NCBI RefSeq assembly: GCF_000967725.1
Contig: NZ_JXYE01000002.1
Location: forward strand, 868,001 to 932,000
Direction: 5' to 3'
Length of the DNA stretch: 64,000 bases
Origin: Loktanella sp. S4079
GTDB taxonomy: Bacteria > Pseudomonadota > Alphaproteobacteria > Rhodobacterales > Rhodobacteraceae
The position numbers and the translations under genes are program-made. This document shows positions 8,977 to 18,805 of this stretch, one piece after another; positions within the stretch are counted from its first letter, which is position 1; every line of letters begins with the position of its first letter. The notes under the pieces were generated by a model. The model saw only the letters and a program-made list of their open reading frames with translations, did not search any database and was not told the DNA's origin.

Positions 8977-9766
8977 CCGATGGGGCCTTTTTACGAATTT
9001 GGATGGGGGCAAATGTTTCGCCCTGCCGAATCTCGATTTTGCCTTCTTTGGCGAGCTCAAGGCTCGCGGCAAATGTGGCAGCCGTTGTTGAACGTCGGCG
9101 CTGTCCGTCTGCGTTCCAATCTTCTGGAAGATAGCTTGCGATATCCGTCCAGTCGCCCGCAAAACCGATCAGATGCCGCATCCGCTCGAGCGCTTGTTCC
9201 ATCGTCATGACGTGTTGGCGATCCATGACAAAGGGGCGGAAATCATCACGCGTCCTAATCCGCGCGTAACCTTGCATCAAATCCAAGAGGGTCGCCGTAT
9301 AGCTGACACGACGCACGCGTTGGACATCCTCTGTGATCCCCCGCGCAAAGAAATCGCGCCCCAGTTGGTCACGAGCCATCAGCTTTGCGGCGGCCTCTCG
9401 CATCGCTTGCAAGCGCTCTAGCTGGAAAGCAAGGTGCGCAGCGAGTTCCTCACCCGATGGCCCCTCTTCCTTGGGATCGGGGGGCAGCAATAGGCGCGAT
9501 TTCAAGAACGCCAACCAAGCCGCCATCACAAGATAATCGGCCGCCAACTCTAGCCGGAGTTGCTTAGCCTTTTCAACAAAGGCGAGATACTGTTCAGCCA
9601 GTGCAAGGATAGAGATTTGACGTAAATCCACCTTTTGCGTCCGCGACAAGGTCAGCAACAGATCAAGCGGCCCCTCAAAAGAGCCGACATCCACGATCAA
9701 TGCTTCCGCCGCGACACGTTCGCTGACGCTAAGCTTGTGGTCTTGCAGATCTAAGTCTTGTTGCAT
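8969..9766 (-). CDS. scpA: Segregation and condensation protein A (kleisin)
   Basis: Kleisin subunit that bridges SMC heads together with ScpB. The 265-residue protein has the N-terminal FEGPLDLLLTLSRTQKVDLRQISIL motif and the LAADYLVMAAWLAFLKSRLLLP helix, both hallmarks of ScpA. It starts 6 bp after nagZ and overlaps scpB by 8 bases. Confidence 0.94.
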   Translation of the reverse strand: MQQDLDLQDHKLSVSERVAAEALIVDVGSFEGPLDLLLTLSRTQKVDLRQISILALAEQYLAFVEKAKQLRLELAADYLVMAAWLAFLKSRLLLPPDPKEEGPSGEELAAHLAFQLERLQAMREAAAKLMARDQLGRDFFARGITEDVQRVRRVSYTATLLDLMQGYARIRTRDDFRPFVMDRQHVMTMEQALERMRHLIGFAGDWTDIASYLPEDWNADGQRRRSTTAATFAASLELAKEGKIEIRQGETFAPIQIRKKAPSDD

Positions 9767-9772
9767 CTCTTC

Positions 9773-10762
9773 TCACGCTAAAAGCGCTTCAAGTTCGGCC
9801 TCTAGCGCCGCGATGTCAACATTTTCAGGTGGCCTACGTGCGGAAAGTGCGGAATTCGCCCGTTTTTGGGCCGCTTCGGTCATCAAACCAGCGGCTTCTG
9901 CGACGGCTTGCATCTCGGGTGCCTTCCCATTGCAATGCAGCGCAAGATCACAGCCTGCCTGAATGGATGCTGCGGCGCGCTCCGCGACAGTACCCGACAG
10001 CGCCTCCATCGACAGGTCATCCGTCATTAGCAAACCGTCAAAACCAATATCTTTGCGGATAACATTGATCATTTTTTCGGACGTTGTCGCGGGGCCTGTC
10101 GGGTCGATCGCATCAAACACGATATGTGCGCTCATCCCCATGGGCAGATCACTCAACGCCCGAAATGGTGCAAAGTCTTTTTCATGCAAGGACGCAATGG
10201 GTGCTTCGACACGCGGCAAACCCAGATGGCTATCGACATTTGCGCGACCATGTCCCGGAATATGTTTGAGCACGGGCAATACGCCCCCGGATAGCAGCGC
10301 ATCGGCACACACGCGTGCAGCAGCAACCACTGTCGCAACATCCTGTCCATAAAGCCGATTATACAAAAACGGATGTGTCTGTGCCTCGGCGATATCAGCC
10401 AAAGGCGCGCAGTTCACATCGATCCCGACTGAACGTAAATCATCCGCGATCAAGCGATTTCGTATCCAGTGGGCGCGCATTGGATCACGCGCGCGGGTCA
10501 TCTGGTCAAGGGCTGGCAGAAATTCGCGCCAATACGGGCTACGCATACGCTGAACGCGCCCGCCTTCTTGGTCGACCAGGATTGGGGCATCACGTCCCAC
10601 AGCCTCGCGCAGTTCAGCCGTCAGCCGACGCAGCTGCGTTGGTTCCACGATATTGCGTGCAAAGAGGATAAAGCCAAACGGCTGTGTATCCCGAAAAAAG
10701 TCACGTTCGAAACTGGTGATTTCGGGCCCCTCTGGCCCGAAAATGCTCGCGTTCAAAGTCAC
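9773..10762 (-). CDS. nagZ: Beta-N-acetylhexosaminidase NagZ (GH3)
   Basis: Removes N-acetylglucosamine from anhydromuropeptides during cell-wall recycling. The 329 residues show the GH3 features: DQEGGRVQRM in substrate binding, KHIPGHGRANVDSH carrying the His of the catalytic loop, and the nucleophile region LLMTDDLSMEAL. No signal peptide is visible, as expected for the cytoplasmic enzyme. The start codon is GTG at 10762, placed directly after the stop of the SPOR protein, so translation is likely coupled. Confidence 0.93.
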   Translation of the reverse strand: MTLNASIFGPEGPEITSFERDFFRDTQPFGFILFARNIVEPTQLRRLTAELREAVGRDAPILVDQEGGRVQRMRSPYWREFLPALDQMTRARDPMRAHWIRNRLIADDLRSVGIDVNCAPLADIAEAQTHPFLYNRLYGQDVATVVAAARVCADALLSGGVLPVLKHIPGHGRANVDSHLGLPRVEAPIASLHEKDFAPFRALSDLPMGMSAHIVFDAIDPTGPATTSEKMINVIRKDIGFDGLLMTDDLSMEALSGTVAERAAASIQAGCDLALHCNGKAPEMQAVAEAAGLMTEAAQKRANSALSARRPPENVDIAALEAELEALLA

Positions 10763-11677
10763 TTAGTTGACCACAACGGCAATACAATCCGCGCCTTCAG
10801 CCTCGAGCGCGGCGCAAAAGCGGCGCGCCTCGGCACGGTCGGCAAAACCGCTTGCGCGCAGACGATACCACGTGCCGCTAGACTGATCGCTGACTTGGAT
10901 CACGCGTTCCTTGCCATCAATCAGCGTGTCAAAACGACCTTCGATCAGGGCCCATTGGGTTGCCGCTAATTCAGGCGATTGAAACGCGCCAAGCTGCACG
11001 AGGTTCGTTCCCGCAGGGAAAGTCGCTGTATTCACGGCAACTTCAGCGGCGTTTGTCGTGGCAGGAGATGCCGAAACTGGTGCAGCACGTAATCCGGCAG
11101 GGCGAATAATCGGACGCACAGAGCGTGACACACCCGGAACAGAGGCGGAAACGCGGGCAATGCGTGGTTCTTCCTCGGTTGCCGTTATTGGATCGACGCC
11201 GGATGCGATTTGGTCGGCAAGCGCGAGGATTTCGTCAACTTCCATTGCCGCGATATCGGGGACATCTGCGCTCGCTAATGTTGCTGTTTCTTCGGCATCC
11301 ACCGGTGTTGCCCGGCGCTCTTGCGCCTCGGCGACGGGCTGTGCGTCTAAATCTTCTTGCGCGAGCGCGACGGCTGATGGGGCCAGAACGAGCCGATCTT
11401 CTGGTCCGCCAACCTCGCCCATTGCGGCGACTTCGTTGACGGATAGGCCAGTGTGCGATGCAACCGCACCACCAGGGTTATCAGGAAGCACGCGCATTTC
11501 GCCTTCCATGGCGCGGACCACGGGAATCCCGCTCACGTCACGCATGATTAGTTTGTAGCCCCAGAAACTGACGCCAACGATCAGCGCGAGAGAAAGCCCC
11601 GCGCCAGCGAAATTCATGAAATTGTTGGTGCGCGAAACGTCACCCGATGGGGCGAACCCCTCGTTGTAAACTGCCAT
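10763..11677 (-). CDS. SPOR domain membrane protein
   Basis: Anchored periplasmic protein that probably binds denuded peptidoglycan at the septum. Residues 21-43 form one membrane helix (FAGAGLSLALIVGVSFWGYKLI). A long acidic, Ala/Pro-rich linker follows. The last 80 residues form the SPOR fold (VQLGAFQSPELAATQWALIE, then WYRLRASGFADRAEARRFC). It lies between argS and nagZ, an order conserved in this group and consistent with cell-wall work. Confidence 0.88.
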   Translation of the reverse strand: MAVYNEGFAPSGDVSRTNNFMNFAGAGLSLALIVGVSFWGYKLIMRDVSGIPVVRAMEGEMRVLPDNPGGAVASHTGLSVNEVAAMGEVGGPEDRLVLAPSAVALAQEDLDAQPVAEAQERRATPVDAEETATLASADVPDIAAMEVDEILALADQIASGVDPITATEEEPRIARVSASVPGVSRSVRPIIRPAGLRAAPVSASPATTNAAEVAVNTATFPAGTNLVQLGAFQSPELAATQWALIEGRFDTLIDGKERVIQVSDQSSGTWYRLRASGFADRAEARRFCAALEAEGADCIAVVVN

Positions 11678-11747
11678 CTCTGCCTCACTGCCCGCGCCTT
11701 TTTGGCTTGTGGGTCGGTTAACTCAGCTCGATCCGGCAGCCTGTACG

Positions 11748-13487
11748 TTAACGCATCTCTTCTGCCGGAGTGACACCAAGAATACCCAATCCGTGCGAAA
11801 TAACAATCGCTACGGCGCGGATCAGGGCGATTTTCGCCTGTGTTGTGTCTACGTCACTCTCTTGAACAAAGCGCAGCGCGACTTCATCGTTGCCGCGATT
11901 GTACAGCGCATGGAACTCTGAGGCCAAATCATAGAGATAAAACGCAATCCGGTGCGGTTCATGACCCTTTGCAGCGATCTCAACCAGACGCGGCCATTCA
12001 GCGATCTTTTTGATCACATTGAGTTCAGCCTCGTGGGTCAAACCAGATAGATCAACACCCGCAAGCGTGACATCATCAACAGAAGCAAAAGCGCTTGCCT
12101 TCGTTACCGCGGAATTCACACGCGCATAGGCATAGTTCACATAGAACACCGGGTTGTCTTTGGACTGCTCAAGCACCTTGTCAAAGTCGAAATCCAACGG
12201 CGCATCATTTTTACGCGTCAGCATGTGGAACCGGGTTACATCGGGTCCAACCTGATCGACCACGTCGCGCAGCGTGACAAAGGTCCCTGCCCGCTTTGAC
12301 ATTTTGAACGGCTCGCCATTCTTATAGAGTTTGACAAGCTGTGTCAGCTTGATGTCGAGCGGCACCTTGCCGTCGGACAATGCCGAAACGGCGGCTTTCA
12401 TCCGTTTGACATAACCACCGTGATCCGCACCAAAGACATCGATCAATTGATCGTAGCCGCGCTGCACTTTGTCATAGTGATAAGCGATATCGGGTGCGAA
12501 ATAGGTCCACGAACCGTCAGATTTTTGCACGGGCCGATCCACGTCATCGCCATGTTCTGTCGATTTGAACAAGGTTTGCTCGCGTGGTTCCCAGTCTTCG
12601 GGCATTTTACCTTTGGGCGGCTCAAGCACGCCACGGTAGATCAACCCTTTTTCCTTGAGCTCTGCGATGGCCTTTTCGATCAGGCCAGTGCCATAGAGCG
12701 ACTTTTCAGAAAAGAAGCTATCCATGGTGACATTCAGCTGGGCCAAATCCTCGCGGATGAGGTTCATCATCTCAGCCGTCGCGAATTCCCGGATTTCTTC
12801 GAGCCAGAACTGCTCGCCTTTGTCGATGAACTTATCGCCGACTTTTTCTTTCAGCGCTTCACCCACTGGAATCAGATAATCGCCGGGGTATGTGCCATCA
12901 GGGAATTCAACATCTTGCCCATGGGCTTGCAAATACCGCAGATACACAGACCGAGCGAGGACATCGACCTGCGCGCCGCCATCATTGATGTAATATTCTT
13001 TGGTTACGTCATAACCCGCGTAATCCAGCAGCCGCGCCAAAGCGTCACCAAAGACCGCACCACGCGTATGGCCGACATGCAGCGGCCCTGTTGGGTTGGC
13101 CGAGACATATTCGACCATCATCTTTTGCCCCTGCCCCAAACTGGACTGGCCATAGGTCGCATCGTTCAATGCTGACTTCACCACACCCTGCCAGACATCA
13201 GCAGACAAACGCATGTTCAAGAATCCGGGGCCCGCAACCTCAGCCACATCGATCATCGGGTCATCCAACAGCTTTGCCGCCAATGCATCTGCGATGGCCC
13301 GCGGGTTCATCTTGGCTGGCTTGGCCAGAACCATCGCCGCGTTTGTGGCCATATCACCATGGGCTGCATCGCGCGGTGGCTCTACCGCGACAGCAGCAGT
13401 CGAAAGGCCATCGGGCAAAGTGCCCTCGGCCACCATCTGGTCGAGACAAGCAATCACACGGGTGCGAATATCAGCAAAGAGGTTCAT
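11748..13487 (-). CDS. argS: Arginyl-tRNA synthetase
   Basis: Class I synthetase charging tRNA-Arg. From the ATG at 13487 it has 579 residues; an upstream in-frame ATG at 13571 would add 28 residues that do not match the family. The HIGH-type motif appears as NPTGPLHVGHTRGAVFGDAL and the KMSK-type motif as FKMSKRAG. The C-terminal DALR anticodon-binding domain ends with LGVTPAEEMR. It lies 70 bp before the SPOR gene and about 100 bp after the MOSC gene. Confidence 0.96.
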   Translation of the reverse strand: MNLFADIRTRVIACLDQMVAEGTLPDGLSTAAVAVEPPRDAAHGDMATNAAMVLAKPAKMNPRAIADALAAKLLDDPMIDVAEVAGPGFLNMRLSADVWQGVVKSALNDATYGQSSLGQGQKMMVEYVSANPTGPLHVGHTRGAVFGDALARLLDYAGYDVTKEYYINDGGAQVDVLARSVYLRYLQAHGQDVEFPDGTYPGDYLIPVGEALKEKVGDKFIDKGEQFWLEEIREFATAEMMNLIREDLAQLNVTMDSFFSEKSLYGTGLIEKAIAELKEKGLIYRGVLEPPKGKMPEDWEPREQTLFKSTEHGDDVDRPVQKSDGSWTYFAPDIAYHYDKVQRGYDQLIDVFGADHGGYVKRMKAAVSALSDGKVPLDIKLTQLVKLYKNGEPFKMSKRAGTFVTLRDVVDQVGPDVTRFHMLTRKNDAPLDFDFDKVLEQSKDNPVFYVNYAYARVNSAVTKASAFASVDDVTLAGVDLSGLTHEAELNVIKKIAEWPRLVEIAAKGHEPHRIAFYLYDLASEFHALYNRGNDEVALRFVQESDVDTTQAKIALIRAVAIVISHGLGILGVTPAEEMR

Positions 13488-13591
13488 AGCGGTCCTTTGG
13501 CCCTTGTTGGGCGGAAACAGTGTTTGTGCGGGTTTACCATTGTAATGGGTAAGGTCAATGCGACTTGCCAAATCGACACAGCGGTCAGAGC

Positions 13592-14140
13592 CTATCGTTT
13601 TCGGAGCCGGTCACCCGTTTTGACAACCCCATCTTTGACCACGGCACAAAGAATACCACGCAGGCGGTGCTGCCTATTTTCGTGCAGATTAATCCAGCGC
13701 AGGCTGGCACCACCGTAGTTTTCGTTCCACTTTACACAGCCACTATTATATTTGTCGGTCACGACGATAACTGCTGTGCCAATTTCGAGTTGCGTTCCCA
13801 CGGGCAGGTTTTCTTCGCCCAAATTCATATCAACGACGAATGGGTCACCCGGATGATGAGCAAGATTATCTTGATCACGCCAACATAAATCCATCACGCG
13901 TTTGGACAGGATCGACACCTGAATACGCGGATCTGGGCTGCCCTCTGGCAGCTTTAGCCAAGGGTCTGATAGCCAGCGATCGCCGACGATGCCTTCGGCG
14001 ACGGTCAGTTCTAACTGATCCGGAAACTCGCGTCCGCCCACGTATGGACGAAAACAGATCTGATCAATCGTTACGTTATCCTTTGGGGCGGATAGAATAT
14101 TGCCCAGTGCCGCTTTGCATTCATCCAAAGTCGCGGTCAT
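13592..14140 (-). CDS. MOSC domain protein
   Basis: Single-domain MOSC protein (182 residues), a fold found in molybdenum-cofactor sulfurases and in mARC-type enzymes. The visible pattern is GGREFPDQLELTVAEGIVGDRW near the start and, late in the chain, a Cys in YNSGCVKWNENYGGASLRWINLH. The start overlaps the stop of the antiporter gene in ATGA, so the two are translationally coupled. The substrate is unknown. Confidence 0.82.
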   Translation of the reverse strand: MTATLDECKAALGNILSAPKDNVTIDQICFRPYVGGREFPDQLELTVAEGIVGDRWLSDPWLKLPEGSPDPRIQVSILSKRVMDLCWRDQDNLAHHPGDPFVVDMNLGEENLPVGTQLEIGTAVIVVTDKYNSGCVKWNENYGGASLRWINLHENRQHRLRGILCAVVKDGVVKTGDRLRKR

Positions 14141-15978
14141 GACGTGGCCTCTGCTGGGGGCTGCTCGCCCTCATCCTCTCCGGGTGGACGCAATGCGATG
14201 ATACGCACACCGGGCGCACCCTTGATCTCTTCGTCCTTGCGGATCAGCTTGATCGCGCCATTGGTTCCAATCCGCGCGAATAGATGTGCGCCAGGGCGTT
14301 TAGCGCGCCAATCTTCTTGCGTGTATTCCTCGGTCAGGCGCGTGATCCGGAAGGTCCAGCCATCCGCAATCATCTGATTTAGACCAGCATGGGTTTCTTC
14401 GACACCAAATTTACGCCCACCCAAAGTGCGCGGCAATTGGTGCCGTGCGCTATCATTCTTGGCCCGCATGACTTGGAAGACTGAATCGCGGCCAAACTCT
14501 GGCGCGAGATCGGTGGCAACCAACGTGTTATAGGCATCGTTATCCGTGGCCGCGACCAAGGTTGCATAGCTGATCAGTTCAAGGCGCTGCTCTGCCGCCT
14601 CAGACAAGATATCGCCAGAAAACGTTGGAATACCCGCAGAACGTGCAGCACGCAGATTACCAAAGTTCGGATCGGTCATGAGCACAGGCACCTCGGCCTT
14701 TTTCAACGCCTCAGCGAAGGCGGTGGTCCAAGGCGACCCACCAATCACGACCACGCCGGGAACATCCGCACCCGTCAGTCCCAGCCAGCGTGCGAATGGC
14801 GCAAGTGTGAACCCGTGCAACACAACCGTAAATGCCACAAGAACAAAGGCCAAAGGACCAATCAGCGGCGCGTCCTCAAACCCAAGGCCGATCAAACGGT
14901 CGCCGAATAGTCCGGCAACCGCGACCAAAACAACGCCACGTGGACCTGTAAATGCAACAAGGATCTGCTCTTTGATCGGAACTCCAGATCCCAGCAGTGA
15001 CACAAGCACCGTAATCGGGCGTGCCAACAACACCACGGCCAACACGAATGTCAGCGCACGCAAATCAAGCTGCCGCAGCGCGCCAAAATCTAGACTTGCC
15101 GCCAAGAGAATAAACACCCCTGACACCAGCAGCACCGTCGCGTGTTCCTTAAATCGGCGCAATTCTTCATAGCTTGGCAGGTTCGCGTTCGCGATGACGA
15201 TGCCCATGATAGTCACGGCCAACAGACCGCTTTCGTGCAGCACGTAGTCTGAAGCAGCAAAAATGCCCAGAAGCAGCGCAAAGAGCACGGGCACCTTCAT
15301 GTATTCAGGCACCCACCCCCGTTTGAAAGCGCGCGCCAGCCCAAAGCCTGCCGCAACGCCCAAGATAGACGCAAACACGATACCGACGATCAAATCGACG
15401 ACAGCGGCTTGGACAGTGGTTGCGGTGTTCAGTACCAGCACGACCTCATAGGCCAACACTGCAGCAAGCGCGCCGATTGGGTCGTTAATAATCGCCTCCC
15501 ACTGCAACAGGGCAGCTGGGCGTTTTGATAAGCGCGCAGTGCGCAACAACGGCGCAATCACGGTCGGCCCGGTGACGATCATAATCCCACCAAACACCGC
15601 CGCACTTTCCCAAGAAAGCCCCGCGCCATAACGCAATGCGAGCGCAGAGGTGAGCCACCCCAAAGGCGCGCCAACAAAAACCAGTCGCCGCACACCTTTG
15701 GCTGCATCGCTCAGCGAATGAAAATTCAGCGTGAGACCGCCCTCAAACAAGATGATCGCTACGGCAATCGAAATGATAGGCCCCATCAGCGGCCCGATAT
15801 CTCGCGCCGGGTCAAAGACACCTGCCACAGGGCCGACAAGCACGCCAGCCACCAACATCAGTACGATTGCTGGCATCCGCAAGCGCCACGCAAGCCACTG
15901 CGACCCCACCCCAAGCGCGCCGACTAAAGCAAACGCCATGACCGGCGCCATTGCGCCTGCTGCTGTCTCAACTGCCAT
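14137..15978 (-). CDS. CPA1-type Na+(K+)/H+ antiporter with C-terminal RCK/TrkA-like region
   Basis: Inner-membrane monovalent cation/proton antiporter. The first 400 or so residues form about 12 membrane helices, with FEGGLTLNF and the DPIGAL segment of the transport core. The second part is cytoplasmic: a degenerate Rossmann motif (VVVIGGSPWTTAFAEAL), LVAATDNDAYN, and a TrkA_C-like tail, suggesting control by nucleotide or ions. The ATG at 15978 is preferred over a TTG one codon upstream. It overlaps the dgt stop by 11 bases, which suggests co-transcription with dgt. Confidence 0.85.
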   Translation of the reverse strand: MAVETAAGAMAPVMAFALVGALGVGSQWLAWRLRMPAIVLMLVAGVLVGPVAGVFDPARDIGPLMGPIISIAVAIILFEGGLTLNFHSLSDAAKGVRRLVFVGAPLGWLTSALALRYGAGLSWESAAVFGGIMIVTGPTVIAPLLRTARLSKRPAALLQWEAIINDPIGALAAVLAYEVVLVLNTATTVQAAVVDLIVGIVFASILGVAAGFGLARAFKRGWVPEYMKVPVLFALLLGIFAASDYVLHESGLLAVTIMGIVIANANLPSYEELRRFKEHATVLLVSGVFILLAASLDFGALRQLDLRALTFVLAVVLLARPITVLVSLLGSGVPIKEQILVAFTGPRGVVLVAVAGLFGDRLIGLGFEDAPLIGPLAFVLVAFTVVLHGFTLAPFARWLGLTGADVPGVVVIGGSPWTTAFAEALKKAEVPVLMTDPNFGNLRAARSAGIPTFSGDILSEAAEQRLELISYATLVAATDNDAYNTLVATDLAPEFGRDSVFQVMRAKNDSARHQLPRTLGGRKFGVEETHAGLNQMIADGWTFRITRLTEEYTQEDWRAKRPGAHLFARIGTNGAIKLIRKDEEIKGAPGVRIIALRPPGEDEGEQPPAEATS

Positions 15979-17140
15979 CAATTACCCCCGCCGGCATGGC
16001 CTCGCCACCGATCAACCTTTTATGTTCTTGGATCGCGAAACGATCCGTCATTCCAGCAATATAGTCTGCAACGATCCGCGCCAACGCAATTTTGTCAGGC
16101 GCATCTGCGACGTCCTTGCGCCATTGTTTGGGCAGTTCATCGGTGTTTTCCATAAAGAATGGAAATAGGTCGTTGACCATTTGTGTCACTACCACCCGCA
16201 TTTCGACCACAACGGGCGCACGGTACATCCGTTCAAACAAGAATTTCCTGATGACCTTTAGGTCCGCCCACAGGTCCGGAGAAAACTGCACCACCATCCG
16301 CCCAGCATGACGGATATCATGCACGGTCGCAGGGTTGAGTTCTGTCAAGTTCCGTTGTGAAACGGTGATCACGTCTTCGACCAACACACCAAAGAAGCGG
16401 CGCAGCGCTTCATGGCGACGCCGATAATAGTTCAACCCCGGATATTTGGCATCCACACGCGTAAAGCAATCGTGCAAAATCGGCAGCTCTGCCAATTCAT
16501 CGGTGCTAAATAATTCCGCGCGAAGTCCATCGTGTAAGTCATGGTTATTATACGCAATATCGTCAGATAGTGCCGCTACTTGCGCCTCTGCACTGGCATG
16601 CGTGTGCAGTTCGAGATCGTGACGACTGTTATAGTCTGCCAAGGCGTAAGGAATACTTCCGGTCACCGGGCCATTATGTTTCGCGATCCCCTCAAGCGTT
16701 TCCCACGTCAGGTTTAGCCCATCCCATTCGGCATAGTGCCGTTCAAGGTTTGTCACGATGTGCAGGGCCTGTGCATTGTGGTCAAAACCGCCATAGGGCT
16801 GCATCAAGGCGTTTAACGCGTCCTCTCCGGTATGACCAAAGGGTGTGTGCCCCAAATCATGAGCAAGCGCGACAGCTTCGGTCAGTTCAACATTCAGACC
16901 CAACGTACTGGCAATCGTTCTTGCCACCTGAGCCACCTCAATCGAATGCGTCAGACGCGTCCGAAAATAATCGCCCTCATGTTCGATAAAAACTTGGGTC
17001 TTATGTTTCAGCCTGCGAAACGCAGAGGCATGAATGATCCGATCACGGTCACGTTGAAATGGAGAGCGAAAATAGCTTTCTTCCTCGGCGTAGAGCCGCC
17101 CGCGTGCGTTCGCCGGGTCGGTAGCGTATGAGGCTGTCAT
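15968..17140 (-). CDS. dgt: Deoxyguanosinetriphosphate triphosphohydrolase-like protein (HD domain)
   Basis: Hydrolyses dNTPs to nucleoside and tripolyphosphate in the family, shaping nucleotide pools. The 390 residues hold the HD metal site: H65 in RLTHSIEVAQ, then HDLGHTPFGH with HD at 94-95, and a downstream Asp in LSDDIAYNNHDLHDG. It is the first gene of the long minus-strand run and is divergent from erpA across a 73-bp gap that should hold both promoters. Confidence 0.9.
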   Translation of the reverse strand: MTASYATDPANARGRLYAEEESYFRSPFQRDRDRIIHASAFRRLKHKTQVFIEHEGDYFRTRLTHSIEVAQVARTIASTLGLNVELTEAVALAHDLGHTPFGHTGEDALNALMQPYGGFDHNAQALHIVTNLERHYAEWDGLNLTWETLEGIAKHNGPVTGSIPYALADYNSRHDLELHTHASAEAQVAALSDDIAYNNHDLHDGLRAELFSTDELAELPILHDCFTRVDAKYPGLNYYRRRHEALRRFFGVLVEDVITVSQRNLTELNPATVHDIRHAGRMVVQFSPDLWADLKVIRKFLFERMYRAPVVVEMRVVVTQMVNDLFPFFMENTDELPKQWRKDVADAPDKIALARIVADYIAGMTDRFAIQEHKRLIGGEAMPAGVIDGS

Positions 17141-17213
17141 AATATTTGCCTGTCTTGTCCGTCTTGCCTGTCACCCCTATATTGCAAATGAACGTAAACG
17201 AATAGGTCGCAAA

Positions 17214-17540
17214 ATGCTGACGATTCCCCCCAAAGTGACAACACGCGCCTTTGAACGGCTCGCTGAAATTGGTGCGGCTGCGCAAGGCAAGGCATTACGG
17301 ATCGCTGTCGAAGGTGGCGGTTGTTCTGGTTTCCAATATGAAATCGACCTAGATGAACCCAAAGAAGACGATCTTGTCCTCTCCGACCAAGGCGAAACTG
17401 TTGTCATTGATGCGGTGTCGCTCCCATTCCTGGCCGATGCGACGATTGATTTCTCAGAAGAATTGATCGGCGCGCGCTTTGTGATCGAGAACCCCAATGC
17501 GGCTTCGTCTTGTGGGTGTGGCACGTCGTTTTCAATGTAA
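17214..17540 (+). CDS. erpA: Iron-sulfur cluster insertion protein, A-type (ErpA/HesB family)
   Basis: A-type carrier that accepts Fe-S clusters and passes them to target enzymes. The 108-residue protein has the three conserved cysteines: C37 in GGGCSGFQYEI, and C100 and C102 in SSCGCGTSF. ErpA versus IscA cannot be settled from this sequence alone; no isc or suf genes are adjacent. It is a single-gene unit with a terminator. Confidence 0.85.
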   Translation: MLTIPPKVTTRAFERLAEIGAAAQGKALRIAVEGGGCSGFQYEIDLDEPKEDDLVLSDQGETVVIDAVSLPFLADATIDFSEELIGARFVIENPNAASSCGCGTSFSM

Positions 17541-17542
17541 CT

Positions 17543-17563
17543 GCGGGCCACAGCCCGCGTTTT
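17543..17563 (+). terminator. Terminator after erpA
   Basis: Stem GCGGGC / GCCCGC with a CACA loop, followed by GTTTT. Confidence 0.6.
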
Positions 17564-17629
17564 CGCTGCGGCGTTTGTCTTGTACATTGCCGCCTGCTGC
17601 GGCAAAACTGACCCAAACGAGGGGCAGCT

Positions 17630-18430
17630 ATGAAAATTGCGACATTCAACATTAACGGCGTCAAAGCGCGCATCAATGCACTGACCGATTGGCTTGATGA
17701 TGCGAATCCTGATGTCGCTATTCTCCAGGAAATCAAGTCGATCGACGAGAACTTTCCCAGGGAAATCATTGAAGACAAAGGATATAACGTCGAAACCCAC
17801 GGTCAAAAAGGTTTCAACGGCGTTGCCATCTTGTCCAAATTGCCGCTCGAGGATGTGACACGCGGATTACCCGGCGCGCAAGGCGCTGGTCGCGAAGGTG
17901 TCGATGACGAAGAAGCGCGTTATATCGAGGCAACAGTTGTTGGCGATGTCGCTATCCGTATTTGTGGGCTTTATCTGCCTAATGGAAACCCCGCCCCCGG
18001 CCCGAAATACGACTACAAACTGCGTTGGATGGAACGGCTCTATCTTCGCGCCCAAGAGCTAATGCTTGCGGAGCAACCTGCGCTGATGGCCGGCGACTAC
18101 AACATCATCCCGCAAGCCGAAGACGCCGCGCGCCCAGATAGCTGGCGTGACGACGCCCTATTCCGCCCCGAAAGTCGCGCCGCATTCCGTAAAATTCTGA
18201 ACCTCGGCTTTACTGAGGCCTTCAGAGCACGCGAAGCTGGTGCTGGACACTATTCGTTTTGGGATTACCAAGCAGGGGCTTGGGAAAAGAACAACGGTAT
18301 CCGTATCGACCATTTTCTGCTGACGCCGCAATGCGCCGATCTGATGAACAACTGCTGGATTGAATCCGAGGTCCGCGGGAAAGAAAAGCCCTCTGACCAC
18401 GTTCCGGTATGGGTTGAACTGGCTGCCTAG
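17630..18430 (+). CDS. xthA: Exodeoxyribonuclease III / AP endonuclease
   Basis: Mg-dependent DNA repair enzyme of the endonuclease/exonuclease/phosphatase fold. The 266 residues show NINGVKARINAL, the metal Glu in LQEIKS, GDYNIIP, RIDHFLLTP and the catalytic SDHVPVW end. It starts with a good ribosome site (GAGGGG). It is an orphan repair gene between erpA and a secreted protein. Confidence 0.95.
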   Translation: MKIATFNINGVKARINALTDWLDDANPDVAILQEIKSIDENFPREIIEDKGYNVETHGQKGFNGVAILSKLPLEDVTRGLPGAQGAGREGVDDEEARYIEATVVGDVAIRICGLYLPNGNPAPGPKYDYKLRWMERLYLRAQELMLAEQPALMAGDYNIIPQAEDAARPDSWRDDALFRPESRAAFRKILNLGFTEAFRAREAGAGHYSFWDYQAGAWEKNNGIRIDHFLLTPQCADLMNNCWIESEVRGKEKPSDHVPVWVELAA

Positions 18431-18472
18431 ATCACAAACCCTACGGGCCAGTGAACGCGAGGAGTAGATCGC

Positions 18473-18802
18473 ATGTACAAAAACGCGCTCTTTGTGAGTA
18501 TTGGACTGGCCCTTTGCGCCCTGCCCAATCAATCCTTAGCCCAATGTCGCATTGCAGTCGCTGGCACCAACTGCGTTGCCGTGCCCCGCTCTACGGCGCC
18601 GCGCCCCAGCCCGGTTGAGATCGGCAGCTTCCTTGAACGCGGCGAGCACTCGATCTTGATGAACGCAAGTTATTACGGGCTGCCCCCGGTTCAGGATGGC
18701 TGGGTCTATATCCGCATCGAAGATGATCTGTTCCGCGTTGATTTCAGCACCTACGAGGTGCTCGAGCGCGTGACCTATATGGTGAACCATCATTGGCGCT
18801 AG
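18473..18802 (+). CDS. Small secreted protein, RcnB-like C-terminus
   Basis: A 109-residue protein with an N-terminal signal (KNALFVSIGLALCALPNQSLA) and a short Cys-containing segment. The C-terminal half (YYGLPPVQDGWVYIRIEDDL, then VDFSTYEVLERV) resembles the periplasmic RcnB family linked to nickel/cobalt balance in E. coli. That resemblance is by eye, so the function is inference. It follows xthA by 42 bp with a GAGGAG ribosome site. Confidence 0.65.
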   Translation: MYKNALFVSIGLALCALPNQSLAQCRIAVAGTNCVAVPRSTAPRPSPVEIGSFLERGEHSILMNASYYGLPPVQDGWVYIRIEDDLFRVDFSTYEVLERVTYMVNHHWR

Positions 18803-18805
18803 GCG

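Noticed and set aside
14137..15978. Frameshift or fusion in the antiporter because of its TrkA-like tail
   Set aside because: CPA1 antiporters with C-terminal RCK/TrkA regions are a known architecture, and the length of 613 residues fits.
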